A stretch of DNA of 64,000 bases from Reinekea blandensis MED297 (GCF_000153185.1 NZ_CH724155.1:165218-229217), one strand, 5' to 3'. Counted from the first letter of the stretch, positions 7,680 through 17,376 are shown. Program-made: numbers and translations. The notes: generated by a model not told the origin, from the sequence alone.

Positions 7680-8936
7680 GTGACACACGATCAGAATCCA
7701 GATTCAGAAATTTGGGAAAATCAGCAGAAAATCGACAGTCAACAGATCCGTATTGGTCATTATGTTGCCCGCCTGTCGTTGCACTGGGAAAAAACCCCTT
7801 TTCTGCTGCAGGGTTTTTTGATTGCGGATGAATCTGAGGTGAACTGGATTCGCCGGCACTGCGATTGGGCTGTTATTGATCTGCAAAAAAGTCGGGCGAA
7901 CGCGCGCCCGGGTGCCACCCCTCGTCAAGTCACCTCACCAAACCTGTTAGCCAAACCGGCCGTGTTAAGTCGCTCCCCATTGACGGCAGCGTCTATGCGC
8001 ACATCGCTGACCAATTATCTGAACCTGTCCGCTGAAGCCGAACGACTGATTCAGCATTTTGACCGACTTGAATCCATCAACGTCCGTAAAACCATTCATG
8101 TGGTGAAGGACATTGCACTGACGTTAACGGCCAATCTGCCTGCCTTGGTCTGGCTGACGCGAATCAAGCATGAGGATCGTTACACCGCAGAGCACTGCAT
8201 TAATGTCAGTCTGTTAGCGATGGGCTTGGCGAATGCCCTTGGCCGTTCACCGAAAGAAGTCGCGCAGGTTGGTATTGCCGGTTTACTGCACGACCTTGGT
8301 AAGATCGATATCGACGCATCAATTCTGAATAAAACCGGTCGATTGACGCCAGAAGAATACGAACATATGAAGCAGCATTCCCAGTTCGGTTACGATCGTC
8401 TCCGACAAGAACCGGATATGTCGCCGCGTATTCTGGAGGCCATTCTCGGCCATCACGAACGACCGGATGGGCATGGATATCCGCGTGGGCTGGTGGGTGA
8501 TCAGATTGATGAAATGGCCAGTATCGTTGGCCTGGTGGATGCTTATGATGCCATTACCTCGAACCGGGTTTATCAGCAGGCTCGCTCCCACCATGAGGCG
8601 ATGAGTATCTTGTGGCGTATGCGGGGTACTCAGTTCGACAAAACGCTGGTGGAAGCGTTTATTCAGTTCATGGGCTGGGTGACGCCCGGAACGCTGGTTT
8701 CTCTGTCAACGGGCGATCTGGCCGTCGTTGTTCAGGCCGTCGAAGGTCAGCGACTGTACCCGAAAGTTCGTATCCTGATGCCGACTTCGGAGGGTTATCA
8801 TCTGGGCGCTACCTGGGACCTGTCGACAATGGCTCAGATCGAAGGTCAGGAGCCGGTGACCATCCGGGATGTCAAACCGGATGGCTACCTGGGTATTCGA
8901 CTGGAAGACTACGCAGCGTCCTTGCTGCAATCCTAA
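7680..8936 (+). CDS. HD-GYP domain phosphodiesterase with N-terminal DUF3391
   Basis: A protein of about 418 residues. The N-terminal DUF3391 begins with KIDSQQIRIGHYVARLSLHW. The HD-GYP domain contains the HD pair in GLLHDLGKIDI, and HHERPDGHGYP carries the GYP motif. Such proteins hydrolyse cyclic di-GMP. The open frame continues upstream to a TTG at 7536, but that AT-rich stretch overlaps the divergent HU promoter and does not look like protein. The GTG at 7680, just before DUF3391, is the more plausible start. A second protein of the same architecture lies at 47.1-48.4 kb. Confidence 0.85.
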   Translation: MTHDQNPDSEIWENQQKIDSQQIRIGHYVARLSLHWEKTPFLLQGFLIADESEVNWIRRHCDWAVIDLQKSRANARPGATPRQVTSPNLLAKPAVLSRSPLTAASMRTSLTNYLNLSAEAERLIQHFDRLESINVRKTIHVVKDIALTLTANLPALVWLTRIKHEDRYTAEHCINVSLLAMGLANALGRSPKEVAQVGIAGLLHDLGKIDIDASILNKTGRLTPEEYEHMKQHSQFGYDRLRQEPDMSPRILEAILGHHERPDGHGYPRGLVGDQIDEMASIVGLVDAYDAITSNRVYQQARSHHEAMSILWRMRGTQFDKTLVEAFIQFMGWVTPGTLVSLSTGDLAVVVQAVEGQRLYPKVRILMPTSEGYHLGATWDLSTMAQIEGQEPVTIRDVKPDGYLGIRLEDYAASLLQS

Positions 8937-8940
8937 TCGA

Positions 8941-11268
8941 TCAGAGTCGGCCTTTTTTTCCGGACAAGGCGGCATCGAACAACGAATCGAGTGTGTTGGC
9001 CGGTGCTTTCTGTGACGACGACTTGGCTTTACCCGCACCGTTACGGCGCGGACCACCCCGGCTTTTTTCTTTGAGCGATCCGGCTTCGGCATGTTCATTG
9101 GCGTCGTCATCCAGACGCATCGACAACGCAATCCGTTTACGGGCAACGTCCACTTCCATGACTTTCACTTTCACAATGTCGCCGGCTTTGACCACGCTGG
9201 ACGGATCATCGACGAAACTGTGGCTCATGGCCGAGATGTGGACCAGGCCGTCCTGATGAACGCCAACGTCCACAAAGGCACCGAAGTGTGTGACGTTCGT
9301 GACCACGCCTTCGAGTGTCATGTTCGGACGCAGGTCTTTGAGTGTTTCTACACCCTCTTGGAACGTCGCTGTTTTAAACTCCGGCCGGGGATCGCGTCCG
9401 GGTTTGTCGAGTTCTTTAATAATGTCGGTAACCGTCGGCACACCAAAGGTGTCGTCGGTGTAGTCGGCTGCGTTCAGGGCTTTCAGGAAGCGGGTGTCAC
9501 CGATGACCTCTTCAACCGATTTCTGGCTCGATTCGACAATGCGTTGCACCACCGAATAGGCTTCCGGGTGCACACCGGAGCGGTCCAATGGGTCGTCTCC
9601 GTTCATGATTCGCAAAAAGCCGGCGGCCTGCTCAAACGCTTTGGGTCCCAGACGCGGTACGTCTTTCAACTGTTTGCGGGAACGGAACGCGCCGTTGGCA
9701 TCCCGGAACGCCACGATGTTATTGGCAATGGTGCTGTTCAAACCGGACACCCGTGACAACAGCGGAGCCGATGCGGTGTTCAGATCGACCCCGACGCCAT
9801 TCACACAGTCTTCCACAACGGCGTCGAGCTGGCGCGCCAGCGCAACCTGGGACACGTCGTGCTGGTACTGACCCACCCCAATGGATTTCGGATCGATTTT
9901 GACCAGCTCGGCCAATGGATCCTGTAACCGGTGCGCGATGGAAATGGCGCCACGGATGGTGACGTCGAGGTCCGGGTATTCACGCGCGGCGTATTCAGAC
10001 GCTGAGTAGATCGAGGCTCCGGATTCATTGACCACCACCGCCTGCGCTTTGATCTGTGGATAGTTTTTCAGCATGTCTTTGACAAATCGTTCGGTCTCGC
10101 GTGACGCCGTGCCGTTGCCGATTGCAATCAGCTCGACATTGTACTTGGCACACATGGCGACCAGCACCTGCTCGGCTTCTTTAATCCGGTTTTGTGGCGG
10201 TGTCGGGAAGATGGCACCGTGATCGAGCACCTTGCCGGTGGCGTCGACACAAGCCACTTTTACCCCGGTACGCAAACCGGGGTCGAGACCGATGGTGGCC
10301 TTTGGACCGGCCGGTGCCGCCAGCAGTAGGTCTTTGAGGTTTTTCGCAAAGACATCAATCGCGCCCTGTTCGGCGGTTTCTCGAATCCGGCTGAACAGAT
10401 CGGTTTCGATGTGGGTCAGCAGTTTGATGCGCCAGGTCCAGCGGCAGACGTCCAGCAGCCATTTATCGGCGGGACGACTCTGGTCTTCGATGCCAAATTG
10501 TTCGGCCACCATCTGAGCCCCGCTGCCGCCGGTTCGAGGGTCTTCGTCCGGAACCACCAGGCTCAGTGACAGAATGCCTTCATTGCGCCCGCGGAACATG
10601 GCCAGTGCGCGGTGACCGGGAACTTTGTGCAGGGCTTCGTTGTGTTCGAAATAGTCCTGAAACTTTTCGCCATCGCGTTCTTTGCCTTCAATGACCCGCG
10701 CCTGCACTTCGCCGTTATGCCACATGAATTCGCGCAGACGACCCAGCAAGGTGGCGTCTTCGGCGAAACGCTCCATCAGAATGTAGCGAGCGCCATCGAG
10801 TGCGGCTTTGGTATCTTCAATACCGGCTTCCGGGTTCAGGAACTCGGCCGATTGTGCCTCAGGGTCCAGCGTTGGATCATTGAGCAGGGCGTCCGCCAGC
10901 GGTTCCAGTCCGGCTTCGATCGCGATCTGACCTTTGGTGCGGCGTTTTTTCTTATAAGGCAGGTACAGATCTTCCAGTTCGGTCTTGGTTTCCGAGGTCT
11001 GGATGGCCTTTTTCAGCTCATCGGTCAGTTTGCCCTGTTCGTCGATGCTGGCCAGAATGCTGGCACGGCGATCGTCAAGTTCGCGCAGATACCGCAGCCG
11101 ATCTTCCAGTGAACGCAGCTGACCATCGTCGAGCCCGCCGGTGACCTCTTTTCGGTACCGTGAAATAAACGGGACCGTCGCCCCTTCGTCTAAAAGTGCC
11201 ACCGCCGCGGCGACCTGACGGTCCTGAACATTCAGTTCCTGAGCAATTTTCTGTTCAATAGATGACAT
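8941..11268 (-). CDS. tex: Tex-family RNA-binding transcription accessory protein
   Basis: A 775-residue protein with the full Tex layout: an N-terminal helical region ([20 protein letters not shown]), a YqgF-like RNase H fold at about 325-430 ([20 protein letters not shown]), helix-hairpin-helix motifs at about 490-560 ([19 protein letters not shown]), and a C-terminal S1 domain at about 650-720 ([20 protein letters not shown]). The last 50 residues are a low-complexity, basic, Ser/Gly/Lys-rich tail. Tex binds nucleic acids and influences transcription. It converges with the HD-GYP gene only 4 bp away. Confidence 0.96.
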   Translation of the reverse strand: MSSIEQKIAQELNVQDRQVAAAVALLDEGATVPFISRYRKEVTGGLDDGQLRSLEDRLRYLRELDDRRASILASIDEQGKLTDELKKAIQTSETKTELEDLYLPYKKKRRTKGQIAIEAGLEPLADALLNDPTLDPEAQSAEFLNPEAGIEDTKAALDGARYILMERFAEDATLLGRLREFMWHNGEVQARVIEGKERDGEKFQDYFEHNEALHKVPGHRALAMFRGRNEGILSLSLVVPDEDPRTGGSGAQMVAEQFGIEDQSRPADKWLLDVCRWTWRIKLLTHIETDLFSRIRETAEQGAIDVFAKNLKDLLLAAPAGPKATIGLDPGLRTGVKVACVDATGKVLDHGAIFPTPPQNRIKEAEQVLVAMCAKYNVELIAIGNGTASRETERFVKDMLKNYPQIKAQAVVVNESGASIYSASEYAAREYPDLDVTIRGAISIAHRLQDPLAELVKIDPKSIGVGQYQHDVSQVALARQLDAVVEDCVNGVGVDLNTASAPLLSRVSGLNSTIANNIVAFRDANGAFRSRKQLKDVPRLGPKAFEQAAGFLRIMNGDDPLDRSGVHPEAYSVVQRIVESSQKSVEEVIGDTRFLKALNAADYTDDTFGVPTVTDIIKELDKPGRDPRPEFKTATFQEGVETLKDLRPNMTLEGVVTNVTHFGAFVDVGVHQDGLVHISAMSHSFVDDPSSVVKAGDIVKVKVMEVDVARKRIALSMRLDDDANEHAEAGSLKEKSRGGPRRNGAGKAKSSSQKAPANTLDSLFDAALSGKKGRL

Positions 11269-11451
11269 GATGATCCTGGTGAAATGAACCTAACTTTGGG
11301 ATGGGAGTAATGCCGACAAGGCCAAGGGTGAATCATTGAATCTTTTCCGATCCAATGCAAGCCCCGTAACAAATGCTAACTGTTTGATTATTAGGGATTT
11401 TCGGGGGCCTTTGCAAAGGCCGTGATCACAGATTTCAACAATCGTCGTTGA

Positions 11452-11628
11452 TCAGGTCGATGGTGCACATCGGGTTTCCGAATGAGTCGTACCGGACATA
11501 ACAGCCGCCGGGATTCGTGCCTGACGGCCGACCTCCCAATAGCGGGGAATCAATAGAGCCGACCGTACGCCGACGATCGGCAGTTCGATCAGGGTAAAGC
11601 CGGAAGGTGAGCGTCGATACAGCATTGA
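11452..11628 (-). pseudogene. Remnant of a type IV pilin-like gene (N-terminal part only)
   Basis: A short frame reads MLYRRSPSGFTLIELPIVGV and continues RSALLIPRYWEVGRQAR. This matches the class III prepilin signal and start of the N-terminal helix: a basic leader, the G|FTLIE cleavage site with Glu at +5, then the hydrophobic helix ending IPRY. The helix is eroded (VGVRSALL instead of VAIIGILAA) and the globular domain is missing. The rest of the roughly 410-base gap between tex and the phosphatase gene holds no other gene that I recognise. A short palindrome (GGCCTTTGCAAAGGCC) lies at 11407-11422. Confidence 0.45.
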
Positions 11629-11680
11629 CGGGCCTGGAACAGCGATAAACTTGATTGACAACTTTACTGCAACTGCCTCC

Positions 11681-12277
11681 TTACAAACAATGTTCATGGT
11701 CATTCAACTGCCAGGCGGTGAGCTCGCCGTCCTCGTTGAAGCGAAAGCGATGAAGGCAGGTGTTGGCCTGAGGGAGATGAAACCATTCGGAAAAAGAAAG
11801 ATTCAGTATGCGCCCGATCAGCGGTCGGAATAACCCCGCATGACCCACCAGGACCAGATGATGGTGAGACGCGTGTTGGCAGGCTTGCCAGAGTCGATCA
11901 ACCCGTTGCAGCAAATCGGTCATCGACTCACCACCGGGAATGGTCAGGGTTTGTGGATCGCCAGAATGGGCCGCCTCAGCATCAAACAACGTCTGTACCG
12001 GTCGCCCTTCAAACTTGCCGAAATGACGCTCGATCAGGTCGGGTTGTTCCGTCAGGTCGCAGTTATGAAAACGCTGAATCTGCTCGGCAGTATGACGGGC
12101 GCGCTGTAAAGGGCTGGTCCAGAGGGCATTAATGGGTTCACCGCGAAGCACCTCGGCAACCCGTCGCGCCTGTTGCACTCCTGTATCTGACAGTGGGGTG
12201 TCTCGCTGCCCCTGAATGCGGCGCTTAAGATTTTCCTCGGTTTGTGCGTGCCGAACCAAAAGCAGTTGTTGCAACAT
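11681..12277 (-). CDS. Histidine phosphatase family protein (phosphoglycerate mutase-like)
   Basis: A protein of about 198 residues of the histidine phosphatase superfamily. LLLVRHAQTEENLKRRIQG carries the catalytic RHG-type motif (here RHA), TSPLQRARHTAEQI the second Arg, and LVLVGHAGLFRPLI the second catalytic His. Small-molecule substrates vary widely (phosphosugars, alpha-ribazole phosphate) and none can be chosen here. An upstream in-frame ATG at 12307 lies within an inverted repeat (12294-12331). The ATG at 12277 fits family N-termini better. Confidence 0.85.
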   Translation of the reverse strand: MLQQLLLVRHAQTEENLKRRIQGQRDTPLSDTGVQQARRVAEVLRGEPINALWTSPLQRARHTAEQIQRFHNCDLTEQPDLIERHFGKFEGRPVQTLFDAEAAHSGDPQTLTIPGGESMTDLLQRVDRLWQACQHASHHHLVLVGHAGLFRPLIGRILNLSFSEWFHLPQANTCLHRFRFNEDGELTAWQLNDHEHCL

Positions 12278-12390
12278 GGTTTGCTCTAAGGGTCTGTCAA
12301 AAGTCATGATCAGTTTGAGGACTTTTGGCAGTGGTGTCGACCACTGTTATCCGTTGAGATAGCGTTTTTTACCAACACAATCTGGAAATC

Positions 12391-13044
12391 ATGACCTCTT
12401 CTTCTGTGAATGCGGATGTTTCAAAACAACGTTCAATCTCGCTGCTGACCCTGTTGCCGGTGGTCAGCTTGGGCTGGCTGGTGATTGCAATACTGCTGGC
12501 GGGTGCTGCATACCCCGGATACAGTCACCTGACACAGTTCATGAGTGAACTCGGGGCTACCGGCGCGCCACACGGCATTTATGTCAACATGGCCGGCTTT
12601 CTGGTGGCTGAACTGTTGGTGCTGGGCTTCGTAGTGTTGGCATTCGGCCGGTTGCAGGGTGCTGTGCTGTTGAGAGCGTCGGTGCTGATGATCGCCGTTT
12701 ACGCTCTGTTAATTATCGTGGCGTCATTTTTTACCTGTGACTTTCAATGCCGGCCTGAATCGCCAACGCTATCCCATTCAACCCACATGGCATCGGCAGC
12801 GTTAGCTTATCTCAGTGCTCTGTTTGCGGTGTTGCTGGCGGCATTGTCCCCGAGTCAACACAGCTCGCGTGCGTTTCGACTCTACAGTCTGCTGACCTGG
12901 TTGGCGTGCTCGGTTGTTATGGGGTATCTGATCTCAGAGCCGCAGTGGATCGGCTTTTGGCAACGGGTGTATGAGTTGCTGATTTATACCTGGATGATCG
13001 TCTTTGCATTCCAGGTTCAACGCAAGACCGATGCTCAATTGTGA
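12391..13044 (+). CDS. DUF998 family membrane protein
   Basis: A 217-residue protein with six predicted membrane helices. The conserved DUF998 features are visible: YPGYSHLTQFMSELGATGAP between helices 1 and 2, and FTCDFQC then THMASAALAYLSAL before helix 4. The function of this family is unknown. It stands alone, preceded by a divergent phosphatase gene and followed by an AT-rich intergenic region. Confidence 0.8.
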   Translation: MTSSSVNADVSKQRSISLLTLLPVVSLGWLVIAILLAGAAYPGYSHLTQFMSELGATGAPHGIYVNMAGFLVAELLVLGFVVLAFGRLQGAVLLRASVLMIAVYALLIIVASFFTCDFQCRPESPTLSHSTHMASAALAYLSALFAVLLAALSPSQHSSRAFRLYSLLTWLACSVVMGYLISEPQWIGFWQRVYELLIYTWMIVFAFQVQRKTDAQL

Positions 13045-13115
13045 TTCGGCGGCTGTCGTTCAAGGAATGAACGAGATATTGCTGATCGTTGGTTGGGGCT
13101 GACATGCTTATAAAA

Positions 13116-13184
13116 TAATACCAATATTAAATAAGGTATCTTAATGGCTAGATAATAGTCACTTTAGGTATTATATTGGTATTA
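13116..13184. repeat. Perfect 12-bp inverted repeat in an AT-rich island
   Basis: TAATACCAATAT at 13116-13127 is exactly complementary to ATATTGGTATTA at 13173-13184, separated by 45 bp of AT-rich sequence. The site lies directly upstream of the periplasmic binding protein gene. It could be an operator pair or the ends of a very small repeat element; the sequence does not decide. Confidence 0.6.
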
Positions 13185-13209
13185 ACTTTTAGGCGACAGA
13201 GGCTACCCC

Positions 13210-14070
13210 ATGAGACTGATCACAACGCTCAGCAGACTATTTTTATTGTGGCCGTTGTTGTTGTGTGCTGAAACCGTCGACGTCTACATTCCGCCCGATG
13301 TGCTTGCCGATTATCAGGTGTTTTTGGATGGTCGCGACGTCACCAAGATCGAAAACTACAGTGGCGAGGGTGCCCGGCGCGATGTCATTGAAGTGGTGCT
13401 GTTTCAGCAGGCGCTGGCCCGAACCGGTGATCGATGGGACATCCGCTTTGTTGAGCAACCCGACTATGGGGCGATGCTCGATGGACTGGCTCGTGGCGAT
13501 GTGGTGGCATCGGTGACCAGTCTTTGGCGAAAAGACCTGACCCCGCGTTGGGACAGTCTTTACATGACCACGGCCGTCATTGAACGGGGTCAGTTTGAAG
13601 CCGGATTTTACACGCCGACGGTCAATAACGATGCGCTGAACAGCCGAACAAACCCGGAACTGCGTGCCCTGCGAGGAGTCTCCAGCCAGAACTGGGTCAT
13701 TGATTGGCGCACGCTGCAGAGTTTTGGTGCGAACGTCAGTCACGCCGATACCTGGGGTGACATGGTCACGCAGGTGTTCGCCGGCGACCAGGATTATCTG
13801 CTGGCGCCCTTTCAGCCTACGCCCGACCTTCGCTTGTCGTTGGACCAGGGCGATCTGATACCGATCCCCAACGTTAAAATCGCGCTTTTGGGTACCCGCC
13901 ACTACGCCATTTCCCGTACCCATCCGAACGGCTGGGATTTCAATATGTCACTGCACCGTGGCCTGATGTCGTTGAAAAAGGACGGCGTTGTCGAACAAGC
14001 GTTTCGTGATTGCGGTTTTCTGAATCCGATTGCGGCCGACTGGCGGGAAGTGACCTACTCAGACAGTTGA
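13210..14070 (+). CDS. Periplasmic solute-binding-like protein
   Basis: A 286-residue secreted protein with a signal peptide (MRLITTLSRLFLLWPLLLCA, cleavage near CA-ET). The mature part resembles family-3 periplasmic binding proteins: RDVIEVVLFQQALARTG and GDVVASVTSLWRKDL near the first lobe, YMTTAVIERGQFEAGFYTPT at the lobe hinge, and a C-terminal VEQAFRDCGFLNP. No permease or ATPase is nearby. It may be an orphan receptor or a sensor-like protein rather than part of an ABC importer. The ligand is unknown. Confidence 0.7.
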   Translation: MRLITTLSRLFLLWPLLLCAETVDVYIPPDVLADYQVFLDGRDVTKIENYSGEGARRDVIEVVLFQQALARTGDRWDIRFVEQPDYGAMLDGLARGDVVASVTSLWRKDLTPRWDSLYMTTAVIERGQFEAGFYTPTVNNDALNSRTNPELRALRGVSSQNWVIDWRTLQSFGANVSHADTWGDMVTQVFAGDQDYLLAPFQPTPDLRLSLDQGDLIPIPNVKIALLGTRHYAISRTHPNGWDFNMSLHRGLMSLKKDGVVEQAFRDCGFLNPIAADWREVTYSDS

Positions 14071-14082
14071 TCCGGGATGTCG

Positions 14083-14114
14083 AGCCGCTCAGTTTCTGGT
14101 TAAATGAGCGGCTT
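14083..14114 (+). terminator. Hairpin terminator after the solute-binding-like gene
   Basis: A 9-bp perfect stem (AGCCGCTCA/TGAGCGGCT, 13-base loop) begins 13 bases after the stop codon. Only a short TT follows, so it is a moderate-strength candidate. Confidence 0.5.
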
Positions 14115-14140
14115 ATCGGACATTGGTCGGAGCAACCGTT

Positions 14141-15124
14141 TTGAATCCCAGCTGGAAAGAGATCCTCACCCGTATCCCCCGTATCGAACAGACGGACTGG
14201 CAGGCAATGAGTCTGCTGAAGCGCTGGTTCATTGCCAGCCGCTCAGCGGTGTTTATCATGACGCTGTTTTCTGCTCTGATCGGTTTGCTATTAGCCGTGC
14301 CGGCGGCCACCTTCGATTGGCTGAATGCAGTGTTGGTCACCATCGGTCTCGTGCTGGCGCATGCCACCAATAACCTGATTAACGATTGGACCGATTATCG
14401 TAAGGGTGTTGATCGGGACAATTACTTCCGTACTCAGTACGGTCCACAACCGCTGGAAGCCGGCTTGCTCAGCGAACCCGCGCTGATGCGATACATCGCG
14501 CTGACCGGTGGGCTGGCGATTTTAATCGGTCTGGTGCTGGTCTGGCGGACGGACGCCAATACCCTGTTTCTGATGCTGATCGGTGCCTTTTTCGTTGTTT
14601 TCTATACATGGCCGTTGAAGTACATCGGGCTGGGCGAGCCGGCGGTTTGGCTGGTGTGGGGACCGTTGATGGTCTGTGGCACGGCCTATGTCGTCTCTTC
14701 CGAGTGGTCTGCATCGATTTTCTGGATCTCGGTCATTTACGGATTAGGCCCCGTTACCGTGCTTTTTGGTAAACATACCGACAAGTTAGAAGAAGATCGC
14801 AGCAAAAGTATTCGCACATTGCCCGTCATTCTAGGTGAAGCCATGGCGCGCTTTTCCGTACTGATGATCTGGCAGGTGCAGTACCTGGGGCTGTCCATCC
14901 TGGTACTGCTCGGTCTGGCACCGTGGCCGTTATTGCTGGTGTGGCTGGCCTTACCCAAGGCGTTGCGCTGCAGCCGACCGTTTCTGCAACCGAGACCGTC
15001 GCAGGCACCGGATGACTTACCCGAGGGTATCTGGCCGCTGTACCTGGTGACCTATGCGTTTGATCACAATCGATTGTTCAGCGGCCTGTTGTTTCTGGGT
15101 GTCATTATCAGCCTGTGGGTCTGA
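14141..15124 (+). CDS. UbiA-family prenyltransferase (MenA-like)
   Basis: An integral membrane protein of about 327 residues of the UbiA superfamily. The first aspartate-rich motif is NNLINDWTDYRKGVDRDNYF and the second is KHTDKLEEDRSKSIRTLPV. Both fit MenA-type 1,4-dihydroxy-2-naphthoate prenyltransferases, but no other menaquinone genes are near, so the acceptor is open. The start is uncertain: TTG at 14141 has a well-spaced GGAG, TTG at 14123 has none, and an ATG at 14207 would remove the conserved-looking N-terminus. Confidence 0.82.
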   Translation: MNPSWKEILTRIPRIEQTDWQAMSLLKRWFIASRSAVFIMTLFSALIGLLLAVPAATFDWLNAVLVTIGLVLAHATNNLINDWTDYRKGVDRDNYFRTQYGPQPLEAGLLSEPALMRYIALTGGLAILIGLVLVWRTDANTLFLMLIGAFFVVFYTWPLKYIGLGEPAVWLVWGPLMVCGTAYVVSSEWSASIFWISVIYGLGPVTVLFGKHTDKLEEDRSKSIRTLPVILGEAMARFSVLMIWQVQYLGLSILVLLGLAPWPLLLVWLALPKALRCSRPFLQPRPSQAPDDLPEGIWPLYLVTYAFDHNRLFSGLLFLGVIISLWV

Positions 15125-15127
15125 TCG

Positions 15128-16138
15128 TCAGAGAATGATTTCTTTGATGTCGTCGTCCTTGCGATCAAGATAATGCGTCGAATGAATCTTTCGCACGGTG
15201 CGGCTTTTACCCCGGATGAGCAAAGTTTCGGTGGTGGCCAGATTGCCCTTGCGGCGAATGCCTTCGAGCAGATCGCCTTTGGTAATGCCGGTGGCGGAAA
15301 AGACGACGTTGTCCGAGCGGGCCATGTCGGCCAGTTGATAGATCGTATTCGGCTCGACCCCCATCTCGGCACAGCGACGGGCTTCATCTTCTGCCATTCG
15401 TACAGATTCCGGGTCGTTACCCTTGGCATCGGTCCGTAACAGCAGGCGGCCCTGCATATCACCGCCCAGTGCCCGAATGACTGCGGCGGACACCACACCT
15501 TCCGGTGCGCCACCGACGCAGTACATCATATCGACTTCACTTTCGGGCATGCAGGTTAAAATAGACGCCGCGACATCCCCATCCGGTAAGGCAAAGACGC
15601 GGACACCGAGGCTCTGCATCAGGGCAATGGCCTTATCATGTCGGGGCTTGGCCAGAGTGACCACGACCAGATCGTCGAGCCGTTTGTTGAGCGCTTTGGC
15701 CACCAGTTTCAGGTTTTGTTCCAGCGGCAGACTCAGATCGATAAAGCCTTTGGCCTCCGGGCCGACAACGAGTTTTTCCATGTACATGTCCGGTGCCTTC
15801 AGAAACGCCCCTTTCTCGCCAACCGCCATGACCGCAATAGCATTGGCCTGGCCCATGGCCGTCATTCGGGTGCCTTCGATCGGATCGACCGCGATATCGC
15901 AGGCATCACCCTGCCCGGTACCGACCTTTTCACCAATATAAAGCATGGGCGCATCGTCAATCTCACCCTCGCCGATGACAATTTCGCCATCAAACTCAAT
16001 CTTATTGAGCATTGAACGCATGACTTCGACGGCCGCACCGTCGGCTTTGTTCTTGTCTCCCCGGCCCAGCCAGTTGTAGCCGGCCAAGGCGGCCGCTTCG
16101 GTGACCCGGGAGAAATTGAAGGCGAGATCGCGTCTCAT
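15128..16138 (-). CDS. glpX: Class II fructose-1,6-bisphosphatase
   Basis: A 336-residue GlpX-type enzyme that hydrolyses fructose-1,6-bisphosphate to fructose-6-phosphate in gluconeogenesis. Diagnostic motifs include GEIVIGEGEIDDAPMLYIGE, ACDIAVDPIEGTRMTA (metal-binding DPIEGT) and MYCVGGAPEGVVSAAVIRAL. ATG 16138 has a GGAGCC Shine-Dalgarno and gives the family length; the in-frame extension upstream is intergenic. It converges with the UbiA gene 3 bp away and is divergent from tatD. Confidence 0.97.
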   Translation of the reverse strand: MRRDLAFNFSRVTEAAALAGYNWLGRGDKNKADGAAVEVMRSMLNKIEFDGEIVIGEGEIDDAPMLYIGEKVGTGQGDACDIAVDPIEGTRMTAMGQANAIAVMAVGEKGAFLKAPDMYMEKLVVGPEAKGFIDLSLPLEQNLKLVAKALNKRLDDLVVVTLAKPRHDKAIALMQSLGVRVFALPDGDVAASILTCMPESEVDMMYCVGGAPEGVVSAAVIRALGGDMQGRLLLRTDAKGNDPESVRMAEDEARRCAEMGVEPNTIYQLADMARSDNVVFSATGITKGDLLEGIRRKGNLATTETLLIRGKSRTVRKIHSTHYLDRKDDDIKEIIL

Positions 16139-16280
16139 GGCGAGGCTCCGAGAAAAAAATTTCGCGCATTCTACTTGGTTGTGAGTCGCCGTACCACGCC
16201 AGTACCCTCCGGGCGGAGGCTTTTTCATGCGGCTGGGAATCGTTACACTTGCGCACTCCCACACCAGCAGAAGTAAACGG

Positions 16281-17081
16281 ATGAGTAAGAAGAAGCGTGA
16301 CATACCGGTTTTTGAACAACCGATCATCGAAACCCACTGTCATCTGGATTATCTGGAAGGGGACGATCTGGACGCGGCTCTTGCCGAGGCGCTGGCCGTT
16401 AATGTGGAAAAAATTGTCACCATTTCGGTTTCGCCGGACAACCTGGCCAAGGTCCGTCAGCTGACCGGGCATGAACGGATCTGGGGTACGCAAGGCATAC
16501 ATCCGCACGAAGCGGAGTTGTTCACTGACGAAACCGAAACTGAAATCCGCGCGCATGGCGGCGATGACAAAATAGTGGCCATTGGCGAAATCGGTCTGGA
16601 TTACTATTATGACCACGCCGATCGGAAGGTGCAGCAACAGGTGTTTGAACGACAGTTGCAGATCGCCGTCGATCTCGATAAGCCCATTGTTGTGCACACC
16701 CGTGAAGCCGATGACGATTGTCGGGCGATACTCAGCAATTATTCACAGCATCTGAAAAAGAAAGGGGTTATCCACAGCTTTACGTCCAGCCTGGCTCTGG
16801 CGGAGTACTGTCTTGGCGAAGGGTTTATGCTGGGCTTTAACGGCATCATTACCTTTAACCGGGCGGAGAATGTCCGGGAAGTGCTCGATGCCACGCCGCT
16901 CGATCAGATGGTCACGGAAACGGATGCGCCTTACCTGACCCCGGCCCCCTACCGTGGTAAACCAAATGCGCCGAAGTACCTGCCGTTCATCGTCGAAAAA
17001 ATCGCTGAAGTGAAAGGTCTGGACTGCGCAGCGGTGCTGACCCAGACCTATGACAACGCACAGCGGTTGTTCTGGCGTTAA
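16281..17081 (+). CDS. TatD-family metal-dependent hydrolase
   Basis: A 266-residue TIM-barrel hydrolase. Metal ligands are visible in order: THCHLDY (HxH), AIGEIGLDYYY (Glu), VVHTREADDD (His), VIHSFTSS (His) and TETDAPYLTP (Asp). TatD proteins act as 3'-5' exonucleases or related phosphoesterases. The ATG at 16281 follows the non-coding promoter region shared with glpX. It is one of several possible TatD paralogues (TatD, YcfH, YjjV), and I cannot assign the subtype. Confidence 0.92.
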   Translation: MSKKKRDIPVFEQPIIETHCHLDYLEGDDLDAALAEALAVNVEKIVTISVSPDNLAKVRQLTGHERIWGTQGIHPHEAELFTDETETEIRAHGGDDKIVAIGEIGLDYYYDHADRKVQQQVFERQLQIAVDLDKPIVVHTREADDDCRAILSNYSQHLKKKGVIHSFTSSLALAEYCLGEGFMLGFNGIITFNRAENVREVLDATPLDQMVTETDAPYLTPAPYRGKPNAPKYLPFIVEKIAEVKGLDCAAVLTQTYDNAQRLFWR

Positions 17082-17086
17082 TCCGC

Positions 17087-17290
17087 TCAGGATTTACGGT
17101 TGGTTCTCAGCCCAAAGGGTAAGTACAGCGGGCAGACGCGAACCAGGGAGGTGACGATAAAGATGGCGGCGAGCGCCCCGGCCACCAGAGCGACGACCCC
17201 GGATACCCAGCCGAGTATAATGGCGGCAATGAATACCAAAGCCAGAATGATCCGGACGGTGCGATCGAACGTTCCCATATTTGCGGTCAT
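17087..17290 (-). CDS. DUF2892 family inner-membrane protein
   Basis: A 67-residue protein that starts ANMGTFDRTVRIILALVFIA, the typical DUF2892 opening (xNvGt.DR.iRii.g). It has two membrane helices and ends CPLYLPFGLRTN, also typical (CP.Y..lGinT). The same module forms the membrane part of YgaP-type rhodaneses. A palindromic operator candidate at 17336-17355 lies between this gene and chaC. Confidence 0.85.
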   Translation of the reverse strand: MTANMGTFDRTVRIILALVFIAAIILGWVSGVVALVAGALAAIFIVTSLVRVCPLYLPFGLRTNRKS

Positions 17291-17335
17291 TGTGAAGCTC
17301 CTCAGCGTTAGGTTATGACCAGCAGTATAGGCCTT

Positions 17336-17355
17336 TTATTAGGATTATCTAATAT
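17336..17355. promoter_or_regulatory. Palindromic operator candidate, copy 1 (TTATTAG-N6-CTAATAT)
   Basis: A near-perfect AT-rich palindrome sits in the divergent intergenic region between DUF2892 and chaC. The same 14 defined bases with the same six-base spacing recur at 46399-46418. Form and size suit an ArsR/SmtB-type winged-helix repressor; that assignment is inference. Confidence 0.55.
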
Positions 17356-17376
17356 TTTTAAACAAGAGAGCTACCG

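Noticed and set aside
9091-9756. Long plus-strand frame opposite tex
   Set aside because: Antisense shadow of the well-conserved Tex coding sequence, with low-complexity His/Val/Phe composition.
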